A stretch of 17,690 nt of DNA from Gammaproteobacteria bacterium (GTDB taxonomy: Bacteria; Pseudomonadota; Gammaproteobacteria; GCA-001735895). The stretch covers positions 1 through 17,690 of the forward strand of contig QIJI01000085.1 of the NCBI GenBank assembly GCA_003231795.1, given 5' to 3'. The position numbers were made by a program, and so were the translations under genes. Position 1 is the first letter of the stretch; every line of letters starts with the position of its first letter. Of the stretch, positions 6,633 through 15,407 are shown piece after piece. The notes below the pieces were generated by a model. It made no database searches and was not told the origin of the DNA. It saw only the letters and a list, made by a program, of their open reading frames with translations.

Positions 6633-7673
6633 ATGAGAGACAAACTAAGCAATTGGACCGATAAGGCCAGGGCAATGCGCCCGAAAGGAGATAGTACATT
6701 GCGATGGGTGATGATCCCGGTCGTGATAGTCCTGTTATTGTTAGTCTTGATCGGGATTTACTGGAGCGAAGAGCCCGCGCCTTTCGATATCAGGGAGGCG
6801 GCGGCTGATCGTGCTCCGGAGACCGAATCGCGTCTTACTACGGGCAGTTATACAACCAGTACTGCGATTGCCACGATGGAAACCCTGCTGAACAAGCGCG
6901 GTGGTTATCTCAGCAACGACATCATGCCGCCTTCGTTGTGGCTCGACAACATCCCCAACTGGGAATTCGGTGTACTGGTTCAGGTTCGTGATCTGTCGCG
7001 TTCATTGCGCAATGATTTCAGCCGGTCGCAATCTCAATCCGTCGAAGACAAGGATTTAATCGTGGCTGAACCGCAGTTTAACTTCGACAATGGATCCTGG
7101 TTTTTGCCAGCCACCGAAACAGAATATCAGGAAGGTATCGATGCGCTTTACGCCTATCTTGAACGACTTCAGAATCCAAACAACCCTGATGCGCAGTTTT
7201 ACGCGCGCGCCGACAATCTGCAGGAATGGCTGGGACAGGTCGAGAAACGACTCGGCAGCCTGTCGCAACGTTTGAGTGCCAGCGTCGGTCAGCTGCGACT
7301 GAATACCGATCTCGCCGGTGATGCCGACGCAGTGCAGTCGACCCGCACCAGTTCAGAGATATTAGTTAAAACCCCGTGGGGCGAAATCGACGATGTGTTT
7401 TACGAAGCGCGCGGCGCGGCCTGGGCGCTAGCGCATTTACTCAGAGCGGTAGAGCTTGATTTTGAGTCGGTGCTGCAAAAGAAAAATGCATTGATCAGCC
7501 TGCGACAGATTATTCGCGAGCTCGAAGCTACCCAGGAAACTGTATGGAGTCCGATGATATTAAATGGTAGCGGCTTCGGCATCTTTGCCAATCATTCACT
7601 GGTTATGGCTTCCTATATATCGCGTGCCAACGCAGCGGTTATCGACCTGCGAAGTTTGCTGGTTCAGGGTTAG
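6633..7673 (+). CDS. DUF2333 family inner-membrane protein
   Basis: This 346-residue protein has a short basic cytoplasmic start, one hydrophobic segment (about 25-44, WVMIPVVIVLLLLVLIGIYW) and a long periplasmic region. Conserved-looking stretches are LLNKRGGYLSND, MPPSLWLDNIPNWEFG, the later NGSWFLPATETEYQEG and ETVWSPMILNGSGFGI. This layout fits the DUF2333 family of proteobacterial membrane proteins, whose function is unknown. It stands alone, divergent from asmA and convergent with moaC. ATG 6633 is used as the longest start; its ribosome site is weak. ATG 6675 has AGGG closer upstream, but starting there would trim the basic N-terminus. Confidence 0.85.
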   Translation: MRDKLSNWTDKARAMRPKGDSTLRWVMIPVVIVLLLLVLIGIYWSEEPAPFDIREAAADRAPETESRLTTGSYTTSTAIATMETLLNKRGGYLSNDIMPPSLWLDNIPNWEFGVLVQVRDLSRSLRNDFSRSQSQSVEDKDLIVAEPQFNFDNGSWFLPATETEYQEGIDALYAYLERLQNPNNPDAQFYARADNLQEWLGQVEKRLGSLSQRLSASVGQLRLNTDLAGDADAVQSTRTSSEILVKTPWGEIDDVFYEARGAAWALAHLLRAVELDFESVLQKKNALISLRQIIRELEATQETVWSPMILNGSGFGIFANHSLVMASYISRANAAVIDLRSLLVQG

Positions 7674-7697
7674 GTTGTCCTGTCTATAACGAAGCGT

Positions 7698-7722
7698 CGT
7701 GCTGGCGAAAGCCAGTTTCACG
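7698..7722 (+). terminator. GAAA-loop hairpin, possible terminator or REP-like element
   Basis: CTGGC-GAAA-GCCAG (7702-7715) is a compact stem with a stable tetraloop followed by TTT. Outer arms CGTG (7698-7701) and CACG (7719-7722) can pair around it. It lies 24 bases after the DUF2333 stop codon, in the 71-base convergent gap before the moaC stop. The T-run is short, so it may be a weak terminator for the DUF2333 gene or one copy of a dispersed palindromic repeat. Confidence 0.4.
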
Positions 7723-7744
7723 GGATGAAGCAATACGTGAATAC

Positions 7745-8221
7745 CTAGTCGCGTTTCCAGTGGCCAGACTCGCCACCGGATTTTTCGAGCAGGCGCAGAT
7801 CCGACATGACCATGCCACGATCGACCGCTTTACACATGTCATAAATCGTTAACAGCGTGATCTGTAACCCGGTCAACGCTTCCATTTCCACGCCGGTCTG
7901 ACCCCGCGTCTCGGCCGTGACGCTGCATTCAATCGCGTTGTTATCGGCATCGATTTCGAAATTGATCTCCACATGGGTCAATGCTAACGGATGGCACATC
8001 GGAATCAGATCAGGCGTACGTTTGGTTGCCATGATGCCCGCAGTGCGCGCCACACCCAGTACATCACCCTTTTTGTGTTTGCCCTGCTGAATCAACTGCA
8101 GTGTTTCGGCTTGCATCGAGATGCGCCCTGCGGCTAGTGCTCGCCGCGCACTGCTCGGCTTGTTGCCGACATCGACCATACGGGCTTCACCGGCTTGATT
8201 GAAATGCGTGAGTTTGCTCAT
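7745..8221 (-). CDS. moaC: Cyclic pyranopterin monophosphate synthase MoaC
   Basis: MoaC converts the MoaA product (3',8-cyclo-7,8-dihydro-GTP) to cyclic pyranopterin monophosphate in molybdenum cofactor synthesis, in the cytoplasm. The 158-residue length is normal. Signature segments are KGDVLGVARTAGIMATKRT, PMCHPL (74-79), GVEMEALTG (109-117) and IYDMCKAVDRGM. Lys51, Asp127 and Lys130 correspond to the active-site residues K51, D128 and K131 of the E. coli enzyme. It is the last gene of the long minus-strand block, 12 bases after the protease gene, with a weak ribosome site. No other moa or mob genes are in the window. It is convergent with the DUF2333 gene. Confidence 0.96.
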   Translation of the reverse strand: MSKLTHFNQAGEARMVDVGNKPSSARRALAAGRISMQAETLQLIQQGKHKKGDVLGVARTAGIMATKRTPDLIPMCHPLALTHVEINFEIDADNNAIECSVTAETRGQTGVEMEALTGLQITLLTIYDMCKAVDRGMVMSDLRLLEKSGGESGHWKRD

Positions 8222-8233
8222 GGCCGGATTCTA

Positions 8234-9598
8234 TCACTTTAAAATAATATATAGCTCGCGGTTGTCACGCTGGATACTCATGATCATGTTACCGCTACTA
8301 CCTTCCACCAACGCGAATGCCTCTTCAAAACTGCGACTTAGTTGTTTATTGATCGAGTAGATGATATCGCCAGCCCTGAACCCCGAATCCCAGGCGTTCG
8401 AGGTCTTACGTACTTCCATTATCTTCAGGTAGTCGACCCGACCCCGTTGTAAATGCTGTTCGCGAATTTCGCCGATCATTGCGCCATTCAGCTTGATGTG
8501 TAACAGACCACCGTCAATCTTGCTGATTTCAATCGGTTGAATCTTTACCGGCAAGTTCACTTCGTTACCATCACGAAACAACTTCAACTCAATCGTCTGC
8601 CCGATACGCTGTAAACCCACCAGGTTATGCATATCACGCGCCGAGCGAATCGGTTTACCATTTGCCGTGACAATGACATCTCCCACTTTTAATCCGGACT
8701 TGTCTGCGGGAGAGCCCGACTCAATCTGGGTGACGATAAAGCCATTGTTACGATTGATACCAAAGGCTTGCGCCAGTTGCGCCGTCAGATCCTGGCCTTG
8801 CGCGCCGAGGCGACCGCGTCTGACTTCACCGACGTCGACCAACTGCTGCATGATACCGCGCGCCATATTGATTGGAATGGCAAATCCAATCCCGATACTG
8901 CCCTGATTACCGGCACCGTAAATGGCGGTATTGATTCCGACCAGTTCACCTCGCAGGTTAACCAGCGCACCGCCGGAATTACCAATATTTATCGACGCGT
9001 CGGTCTGGATAAAGTCTTCGATCGATTCAATCCCGAGTCCGGATCGCCCGAGTGCTGAAACGATGCCCGAGGTTACCGTCTGTCCCAGTCCGAACGGGTT
9101 ACCGATCGCGACCACGAAATCACCAACCCGCAATGCACCTGAATCGGCCATCGGAATCTGGACCAGGTTGTCCGCCGGCACCTGGATGACCGCGACATCG
9201 GTATCCGGATCACGCCCGATTATTTCGGCACTGAGTTCGCGTCCGTCGGTGAGAGTGACATTGATCTGGTAGGCGTCTTTGATGACGTGGTTGTTGGTCA
9301 GAATCAATCCGCGTTTCGCATCAACGATGACGCCCGAACCCAGACTCGCGGTCTCCTGTATACGCTCGATACCCGGAACATTAAAGAAGCGTTGGAATAG
9401 CGGATTACTGGGTATCGGAAACTCGATGCGGCGACGCGATTTACCCCGTGTCGCAATGTTGACCACGGCCGGAGTGGTTTTTTCGAGCATCGGCGCGAGA
9501 CTTGGCAGGGCCTGACCATCGACAGCCACTGGTAACGCGGCCGACAACGTCAACGGCAACACGATCAGTAGCAGCAGCCCGGGTAACAGGTTTTTCAT
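8234..9598 (-). CDS. degQ: Periplasmic Do-family (DegQ-like) serine endoprotease
   Basis: This 454-residue HtrA-family protease has an N-terminal signal peptide (hydrophobic LLPGLLLLIVLPLTLSA), so it acts in the periplasm on misfolded proteins. The catalytic triad is intact: His104 (TNNHVI), Asp134 (DPDTDVAV) and Ser208 (GNSGGAL). Two PDZ domains follow: about 255-345 (GFIVTQIESGSPADKSGLKVGD) and about 360-450 (SNAWDSGFRAGDIIYSIN). The loop between strand one and GSGVIVDA is short, which fits DegQ better than DegP; two PDZ domains exclude DegS. It begins nine bases after the cbpA-like stop, so it is probably cotranscribed with the J-protein gene. I cannot fix the exact paralogue name. Confidence 0.93.
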   Translation of the reverse strand: MKNLLPGLLLLIVLPLTLSAALPVAVDGQALPSLAPMLEKTTPAVVNIATRGKSRRRIEFPIPSNPLFQRFFNVPGIERIQETASLGSGVIVDAKRGLILTNNHVIKDAYQINVTLTDGRELSAEIIGRDPDTDVAVIQVPADNLVQIPMADSGALRVGDFVVAIGNPFGLGQTVTSGIVSALGRSGLGIESIEDFIQTDASINIGNSGGALVNLRGELVGINTAIYGAGNQGSIGIGFAIPINMARGIMQQLVDVGEVRRGRLGAQGQDLTAQLAQAFGINRNNGFIVTQIESGSPADKSGLKVGDVIVTANGKPIRSARDMHNLVGLQRIGQTIELKLFRDGNEVNLPVKIQPIEISKIDGGLLHIKLNGAMIGEIREQHLQRGRVDYLKIMEVRKTSNAWDSGFRAGDIIYSINKQLSRSFEEAFALVEGSSGNMIMSIQRDNRELYIILK

Positions 9599-9607
9599 TG
9601 CATTGGT

Positions 9608-10501
9608 CTAAAATGGTCGTGGATTGAAGTCAAACTTCGCCTGCATATCCTGGTAGAACTGTTTCGCGTCCTCGCTATCGGCCGGTGGTGTCTGGATCAT
9701 GATTTCTACGAACTGGTCCCCGCCCGGCATGCCCTTGCCTTTGAGGCGCATTTTCTGCCCTGACTGCATGCCCGGCTTGATTTTGAGCTCTACCGAACCT
9801 GACAGCGTAGGAACCTTGAGACTGGTGCCAGAGGCTGCTTCCCAGGGGGTTATCGGCAAGCGCAGCATGATATTGCGATGATCAAGATTGAACAGGCGAT
9901 GCGGCAAAATATTCATTTCCAGATACAGGTCACCCGGGTCGCCACCATCGGGCGACGGCTGCCCCTGTTTGGAGAGACGAATTTTCTGACCCTCCTTAAC
10001 ACCGCTCGGTATGTTGATCTTGAGCTTTTTCATTCCCCCCGAACCCTGCGATTGAGAGAACTGAATAGTCTTGCTACCACCATTAAAGGCTTCCTCGAGA
10101 CTGATATCGAGTTTCAACTTCTGGTCGGCGCCTCGATGCGATGGTTGCTGAAAACCGCCACCCGCCTGTTGATAGCCACCGCCGAAAATAGATTCGAAAA
10201 AATCACTGAAATCACCACCGCTGAAACCACCCTGGCTATAAGAACTGCCACCGAAGCCACCACCATCGAATTGTTGGCCGTGTTTCCAGTCAGCGCCAAA
10301 ACGGTCATAGGCCTGCCGCTTGTCTTTATCCTTGAGCACTTCGTAGGCTTCGTTGGCTTGCTTGAATTTTTCTTCGGCCGACGCCTCGCTATTGACATCA
10401 GGATGATACAGGCGCGCGAGCTTGCGATACGCCTTCTTGATGTCGCTTTTATCGGCGTCACGGGAGACGCCCAAAATTTGATAATAGTCCTGGTATTTCA
10501 C
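9608..10501 (-). CDS. cbpA: CbpA-like DnaJ-family co-chaperone
   Basis: The N-terminal J domain (about 5-70) carries the HPD motif at 33-35 (YHPDVN), which stimulates DnaK ATPase. A Gly/Phe-rich linker follows (GGGFGGSS, FFESIFGGGY), then two C-terminal substrate-binding beta domains. There is no CxxCxGxG zinc finger, which separates it from DnaJ and fits CbpA. I chose the GTG at 10501, giving MKYQDYYQILGV, because it aligns with the usual CbpA start; the frame extends seven codons further to a TTG at 10522. Neither start has a strong Shine-Dalgarno. The 297-residue length fits. The cbpM partner gene is absent. It lies 53 bases after rmuC and nine before the protease gene. Confidence 0.92.
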   Translation of the reverse strand: MKYQDYYQILGVSRDADKSDIKKAYRKLARLYHPDVNSEASAEEKFKQANEAYEVLKDKDKRQAYDRFGADWKHGQQFDGGGFGGSSYSQGGFSGGDFSDFFESIFGGGYQQAGGGFQQPSHRGADQKLKLDISLEEAFNGGSKTIQFSQSQGSGGMKKLKINIPSGVKEGQKIRLSKQGQPSPDGGDPGDLYLEMNILPHRLFNLDHRNIMLRLPITPWEAASGTSLKVPTLSGSVELKIKPGMQSGQKMRLKGKGMPGGDQFVEIMIQTPPADSEDAKQFYQDMQAKFDFNPRPF

Positions 10502-10554
10502 AGTTTTGACAGTTGCCGGCAATAGTCTCTAAATAGGTGTTTTTACGAGGTTTT

Positions 10555-11913
10555 TCAAGAGGACCGGGCGTCATCCTGCGGCGCTTCGGATTCAGTTTCG
10601 GGCTCGATCGGCTCAATCAGCATTTCCAGTGATTCGTGTTGCAGATCATTATGTATGGGTTCGATGTCCGGAATCGACTGGGTTACCTTGCTCGACAGCT
10701 CGGCAAAGCGCTCAACTTTGCCGCTTAAACCCTGGCGACCACCGAGTGCCTTGACCGTATCGTTGTAATGATTGGTCGCGGCACCCAGACTGCCGCCGAT
10801 CTTGGCCAGACGTACCGCCACCTTGCGCACCTGATTGTATATATCGCCGGCCTTGTCACCGAGCTCGCGAGCCTCCTGCGTGCTGCGCTCAAGCGACCAC
10901 AGATTGGCCACCGTGGTCAGAATCGGAATCAGCGTGGTATGTGATACCAGCACAATGCCTTTTTCATAACCGTAGGCGAACAGGTTTTTTTCGTATTTCA
11001 ACGCCTCGATATAGGCCGGCTCGATCGGCATGAACATTAATACGAAACTGGGGCTGCGAATGCCAATCAGATTGGTGTAGTCCTTGGCCGCCAGATCGTC
11101 GATATGGCGTCTGACCGAACTGGCGTGCTGATCGAGTGCCGATGCGAGTTGTTCGTCGGATTCAGCCGCCACGGCACGGTCGTAAGCGGCCAGCGACACC
11201 TTGCTGTCGATGACGATATGTTTGTTGTCCGGTAGCTTGACCAGAAAATCGGTTTGCTTGCGGCGACCCTCCACGTCCAGCATTGAAGTCTGCTTCTCGT
11301 AATGATCGTTTTCGATCAATCCGCTCATCTGCAGCGTAGTCTCGAGCAAAGTTTCACCCCAACTACCGCGCTTTTGCGAATCGCCCTTCAGTGCATCGGT
11401 CAGATTCTGCGCGTCACTGCCGATTCTGAGCCCGACTTCGAGCACTTTCTTGATTTCACCTTCGAGCAGCGCATTGCCTTTTATCGACTCGCTGTGTACA
11501 TCATTGATTCGTTTCTGGAAGCCTTCTACCTGCTCACGAAAAGGCTTTAACAGGCTTTCGATCGAATCTTTGTTGCTCTTGTCGAAGACGCGCGACTTTT
11601 CTTCCAGAATCTTGTTGGCAAGACTCTCGAACTCTAGTTTCATCTGTTTTCGATTTTCTTCGAAATGTTCCAGTTTCTGGGCTGCCAGCTCCTTTTCCTT
11701 ACGCAGCTCCATCTGCAGCGACTGATTGTTTTTTTCGGTTGCGTGCAACGAATCACGCAGCGAGTACTCGCTTTTCTGGCTGGTTTCGAAACGCATTTGC
11801 ATTGCGCGGGCGGACTGGCGGTATTGGCGCAGTACCAACAACATTCCGATGAACAGCAGGCCGGTGGGTATCAGGACAATCAGGAATAGATCTGGATTTT
11901 CAAGCGCGCTCAT
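10555..11913 (-). CDS. rmuC: DNA recombination protein RmuC
   Basis: RmuC is a proteobacterial protein that limits recombination at inverted repeats; it is proposed to contain a PD-(D/E)xK nuclease-like fold. An N-terminal membrane segment (about 8-28) is followed by a coiled coil (about 30-150). The conserved core has RGSWGE (182-187), TDFLVKLPDN with Asp222, and VIDSKVSL with Asp236 and Lys238. Later come PSFVLMFMPIEPAY and ANLWSLERSTQEA. The length is 452 residues. I chose ATG 11913; the frame continues upstream to a TTG at 11931, but that adds only six residues and neither start has a clear ribosome site. It begins 33 bases after batD, so it may be read from the bat transcript. Confidence 0.93.
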   Translation of the reverse strand: MSALENPDLFLIVLIPTGLLFIGMLLVLRQYRQSARAMQMRFETSQKSEYSLRDSLHATEKNNQSLQMELRKEKELAAQKLEHFEENRKQMKLEFESLANKILEEKSRVFDKSNKDSIESLLKPFREQVEGFQKRINDVHSESIKGNALLEGEIKKVLEVGLRIGSDAQNLTDALKGDSQKRGSWGETLLETTLQMSGLIENDHYEKQTSMLDVEGRRKQTDFLVKLPDNKHIVIDSKVSLAAYDRAVAAESDEQLASALDQHASSVRRHIDDLAAKDYTNLIGIRSPSFVLMFMPIEPAYIEALKYEKNLFAYGYEKGIVLVSHTTLIPILTTVANLWSLERSTQEARELGDKAGDIYNQVRKVAVRLAKIGGSLGAATNHYNDTVKALGGRQGLSGKVERFAELSSKVTQSIPDIEPIHNDLQHESLEMLIEPIEPETESEAPQDDARSS

Positions 11914-11946
11914 AGGGGAATATAACAACAACTGAATCGCATCAGT

Positions 11947-13632
11947 CTAACGCGCCTGTTGCGTGAAGGCGACAGGATTTAGCGGAACCAGATTGTCGTT
12001 GCCGTCAGGTTGCTTGCGCTTCGCTTCGGATTCGAGCTGCCGACACAGTTGCGATAGTCGGACTCCGTTCCACGAACTATGGGCCGCGGAATAGAGACCT
12101 TGATTCATTTGATCAATTTCAGCTACCAACTCCGGCCCCAGTCGAGCACCCAGATGATGCAGATTTTCGACCGCTTCGGGTAATAACAACACCTGCCCCC
12201 AGGCGAGCAAGGCACGACGTGCAGCGGCGGCATTATTATCCGCACAAGATCGTCGCAGAAGCTTGCTTGCCGCTTTTAAGGATGACCGCCCTGTCGCTTC
12301 GGTCGATGATAAGCGGAGATTTCGCCGCGGTGAAACAAACCACCAGTAAAGCGCAGAAATTGCCCAACCAATGGCCAGCAACAGGCTCAACCATAACCAG
12401 AAAGTATTTTGATTTTCGACAACCTGTGAATCTGTAGTTAAAGCTTCAGCAGCGTTTACGACGGATGATTGTTCAATCGCTGCGGCTTTAACCACAATAT
12501 CGCGCGCCGCAATAGTCGCCGTCTCCATTTTCCCGCTTTGCGTGTTCCACCATGCCAGATTAATTTCGGGTAAGCGAAAACGCCCAGCCGAAGCGGGAAT
12601 CAGCGCGACCTTTTGTACCCGCTGACCGACAATACCGTCCCCGCCGCGACTGTTTTTCAGCACGGGCTGATCCGGGTATTGTTTAACTCCGTCGATTGGG
12701 TTGAATTCGAATTCCGGTAACTGCGCCGAAGTCAGACCATTGGCGATCAAGGTCAGCGTACGAGTGATCGGTTCGCCCGCAATCAGAGAATTCAAATCTC
12801 CCTGCCATTGTTCGCGTAACTCGATCCGCTTTGCCGGTAACCAGTGCGGCACATTCACCGTTTGAGGAATCGGTTCGACATCGATGGTCAGCGGCTGCGA
12901 TTGCACTCGTTGAATATTTCCCCCGGTCTGGAACGGATCAAAGGCCGAGCCGGACGTCAGTCGCACTTCTGCCACTACCGCCGGAATCAGCAGGGGCCCA
13001 CTTTGTTGCGGAAATAACGCGAAACGCTTTTCCAGTACCAGGTAAGGCTGATCGTCGATACGGGTCTGGAACTGTCGCACATCCCCAAGCGGTTCGATTA
13101 CCGCATCCAGATCCTTGATCGAAATTTCGCCAAATTGATAGGCCGACAGGTTTCGACCACTGAGCAGACGCAGTTTCAGAATAACCTGCCCTTGCACCGG
13201 CACGCTTTGCCGATCGGCCTCGAATTCGAGTAGTAACTGTTTTTGCGGCACCGACGCCTGACTGGAGGGCTCGACCTTTATCTGAAATGGTTTGCTCCTT
13301 TCCTGGTCGAAACGAATCGCCGGGATCATATACTCACCGACCTGCCTGGCCAATAGTTGCAGCGTCCATTTCACGCTGCGCTGATACTCACCGTTGATAA
13401 TACTGATGCTGTTGCTGCGACTATTGTTTAACACCTGAAAATGCTGTTGCAGGATCGAAAAATCCGGATCCTCGTCCGGGCTATGATCGAGCGAAAACAC
13501 CAGTTGAAAAGATTCATTGACCTGCACCGGATTGCGGTCGATGGTGACCTTGACCTCGGCCATGGCTACCGGAACCGCCAGTATCATCATTAACATCAAT
13601 GTCAGTATTCTGGAATACGAGCTAGTTACCAC
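11947..13632 (-). CDS. batD: BatD, aerotolerance membrane protein
   Basis: This 561-residue protein starts at a GTG preceded by GAGGG with six bases between, and overlaps the end of batB/C by seven bases. It has a signal peptide (LMLMMILAVPVAMA, cleavage near residue 25). A large periplasmic region follows with repeated beta domains: VTIDRNPVQVNESFQLVFSL at the start, then EFEADRQSVPVQGQVILKLR. One membrane segment lies near residues 410-430 (FWLWLSLLLAIGWAISALYW), followed by a cytoplasmic tail. This matches BatD (oxygen tolerance family), thought to act with BatA and BatB in a MoxR-linked stress or chaperone system. It is the last Bat gene of the operon. Confidence 0.92.
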   Translation of the reverse strand: MVTSSYSRILTLMLMMILAVPVAMAEVKVTIDRNPVQVNESFQLVFSLDHSPDEDPDFSILQQHFQVLNNSRSNSISIINGEYQRSVKWTLQLLARQVGEYMIPAIRFDQERSKPFQIKVEPSSQASVPQKQLLLEFEADRQSVPVQGQVILKLRLLSGRNLSAYQFGEISIKDLDAVIEPLGDVRQFQTRIDDQPYLVLEKRFALFPQQSGPLLIPAVVAEVRLTSGSAFDPFQTGGNIQRVQSQPLTIDVEPIPQTVNVPHWLPAKRIELREQWQGDLNSLIAGEPITRTLTLIANGLTSAQLPEFEFNPIDGVKQYPDQPVLKNSRGGDGIVGQRVQKVALIPASAGRFRLPEINLAWWNTQSGKMETATIAARDIVVKAAAIEQSSVVNAAEALTTDSQVVENQNTFWLWLSLLLAIGWAISALYWWFVSPRRNLRLSSTEATGRSSLKAASKLLRRSCADNNAAAARRALLAWGQVLLLPEAVENLHHLGARLGPELVAEIDQMNQGLYSAAHSSWNGVRLSQLCRQLESEAKRKQPDGNDNLVPLNPVAFTQQAR

Positions 13633-15407
13633 GATTTGCCCTCTGCATCGACACCACCACGATTGCGATACTGATATAGAAATTTGCGCCGTAACAAGCC
13701 ACCCGGATCGTCCGGAATCTTTCTAAGCCATTGCTCGGTGGCCTGCTCTGACATCTGTTGCTCAAGGCTGGCAATGGCTTCCTGCGAGTCATCATTGCTC
13801 TGCTGCGTCGGTTTTTCAGTCGATTCGGTTGCGGAAGGATTTTCTGTTTGTTGTTGAGCTTGCGATTCGGACTGATCCGCGTTCTGTTGGTTTTGCGTCT
13901 CGTTTTGTATTTGGTTTTGTTGAGGCTGCTGCCCTGACTGTTGCTGGCCCTGCTGCTGCTCTCCGGACTGTTGTTGCCCTTGTTGCTGCTTTTGCTCTCC
14001 GGACTGCTGTTGCTCTCCGGACTGCTGTTGCTCTTGTTGTTGCTGTTGCTCGAGCAAGTCCTCGATTAATTTTTTGTTGTAGCGCGCATCGTCATGAGTC
14101 GGACTATTACGCAGTAACCGATTATAGGTATCGATCGCAGCCTGGTACTGACCCAGTTGCGCCAACGCATTGCCACGATTGTAAAGGGCCTCATCGTCAT
14201 CGAGCTGCTGCCATTGGCCAAGCGCGGATTCAAAATCGCCGGCGCGATATTGTGAAGACGCACGCCAGGCCTGATTATCAAATTTTTTCGCCGCGCCCTC
14301 GAATTCACCCTGTTCAAACATTTTCTGCGCCTGCTGGTCCTGATTCTGCCACAGCCCCTGCCAGTCCAGTGCCCGCGCATCGGGTGGGACCGCAATGATC
14401 ATCAGTGGAACCATCCAGATCAACCCCCGCCGGAAGGCGTACGCGGCAAAGGGTAGTACCAGTAGCAGTAATCCGGGACCGAGCTCTCGCCACAGTTCGG
14501 CACTGGCCTCGCTCTGGCCCACCGCTTGTGGCAGGCTCGAATCCATTAGGTAGGTCAAAGCATTGACATCGATATCGTCGGTACTGATGGAAGCGAAAAC
14601 ACCTCCACCCGACGAGGCGACGCGCCTGAGGTTGGCCTCCTCCAGGTTTGATATCACCATCGCTCCATTTCGGTCTTTTAAAAATCCTCCCTGTTTAATT
14701 GGTACCGGCCCCCCTTGCACAGTCCCGATAGCCAGTATCGACAGGCGGTAAGCCGGATTCTGTTGTAACAAATCTTCAACCCGGCTTAATTCGAGATCAC
14801 TCAATCCGTCGGTTACCAGTAACAGGTCACCCCCGGCGATACCGCTGTTTTCAAACAGTTCCAGCGCTAAGCTGAAGGCCCGATCGGCACGACTGCCCTG
14901 CGCCGGCATCAACTCGCTTTCGAGTGCCGGCAGTAACGCCTTTATAGTTTCAACATCATCGGTCAGGGGTGTCACCGTGAACGCGTCGGCCGCGTAGACC
15001 AACAGCGCAGTCTGTCCCTGCTGTCGCCTTGCGAGAATGTCAGCTATCTTGTGACGGGCTCGTACGAGGCGGCTTGGTTTGATATCGGCCGTATCCATCG
15101 AACGCGACAGATCAAGTGCAATTACCAACGACGCCTGGTCTCGATATACCGGCTGTGGCAGCTTTTCCCAGGTCGGGCCGGCAAGCGCGATAACCACTAT
15201 CAGCGCTACCCAGGCCAGCATCCACCAGGGCCAGCGCCTGCGTTTGCTGCCACCTGTGGTTAATATGAACGGCATCAGACTACTATCGACAACCGAGCGC
15301 CAACTGGCATGATCGATCCTGTGTTTGTGCAGAAACCACAGAATCCCCCCCAGCGGGATCAGCAGTAACAATACGCCGGGGCGCAAAAAATGAAACTGCT
15401 CGATCAT
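13626..15407 (-). CDS. batB: BatB/BatC fusion: VWA domain plus TPR and Gln-rich tail
   Basis: The 593-residue protein starts at ATG 15407, which overlaps the batA stop as ATGA and has GGAGG five bases upstream; the longer frame to GTG 15473 is unlikely. Two N-terminal membrane segments (about 10-26 and 59-77) precede a VWA domain with the MIDAS motif D99-L-S101-R-S103 and Asp200 in LLVTDGLSD. A third hydrophobic stretch (about 300-345) leads to TPR-like repeats (YRAGDFESALGQWQQL, YNRGNALAQLGQYQAAIDTY). A Gln-rich segment (about 452-541) follows, then the typical BatC ending WLRKIPDDPGGLLRRKF. BatB and BatC, separate in some bacteria, are thus one chain here. It probably works with BatA at the inner membrane. 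Confidence 0.93.
   Translation of the reverse strand: MIEQFHFLRPGVLLLLIPLGGILWFLHKHRIDHASWRSVVDSSLMPFILTTGGSKRRRWPWWMLAWVALIVVIALAGPTWEKLPQPVYRDQASLVIALDLSRSMDTADIKPSRLVRARHKIADILARRQQGQTALLVYAADAFTVTPLTDDVETIKALLPALESELMPAQGSRADRAFSLALELFENSGIAGGDLLLVTDGLSDLELSRVEDLLQQNPAYRLSILAIGTVQGGPVPIKQGGFLKDRNGAMVISNLEEANLRRVASSGGGVFASISTDDIDVNALTYLMDSSLPQAVGQSEASAELWRELGPGLLLLVLPFAAYAFRRGLIWMVPLMIIAVPPDARALDWQGLWQNQDQQAQKMFEQGEFEGAAKKFDNQAWRASSQYRAGDFESALGQWQQLDDDEALYNRGNALAQLGQYQAAIDTYNRLLRNSPTHDDARYNKKLIEDLLEQQQQQEQQQSGEQQQSGEQKQQQGQQQSGEQQQGQQQSGQQPQQNQIQNETQNQQNADQSESQAQQQTENPSATESTEKPTQQSNDDSQEAIASLEQQMSEQATEQWLRKIPDDPGGLLRRKFLYQYRNRGGVDAEGKSW
13958..14029 (-). repeat. 18-bp in-frame repeats in the Gln-rich tail of BatB/C
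   Basis: The unit GCTCTCCGGACTGCTGTT occurs twice in tandem at 13994-14011 and 14012-14029, and once with one mismatch at 13958-13975. Read on the minus strand it encodes repeated QQSGE-type blocks. Because the unit is a multiple of three, gain or loss of copies would change tail length without a frameshift. The surrounding CTG/TTG-rich DNA (about 13900-14055) is low complexity and creates a long false open frame on the plus strand. Confidence 0.8.

Noticed and set aside
9878..10525. 215-residue open frame on the plus strand
   Set aside because: It is antisense to the CbpA-like gene, which has clear J-domain motifs; the plus-strand product has no recognisable domain.
13829..14398. 189-residue open frame on the plus strand
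   Set aside because: It is antisense to the Gln-rich and TPR coding region of BatB/C; the CTG/TTG repeats keep the opposite strand open.
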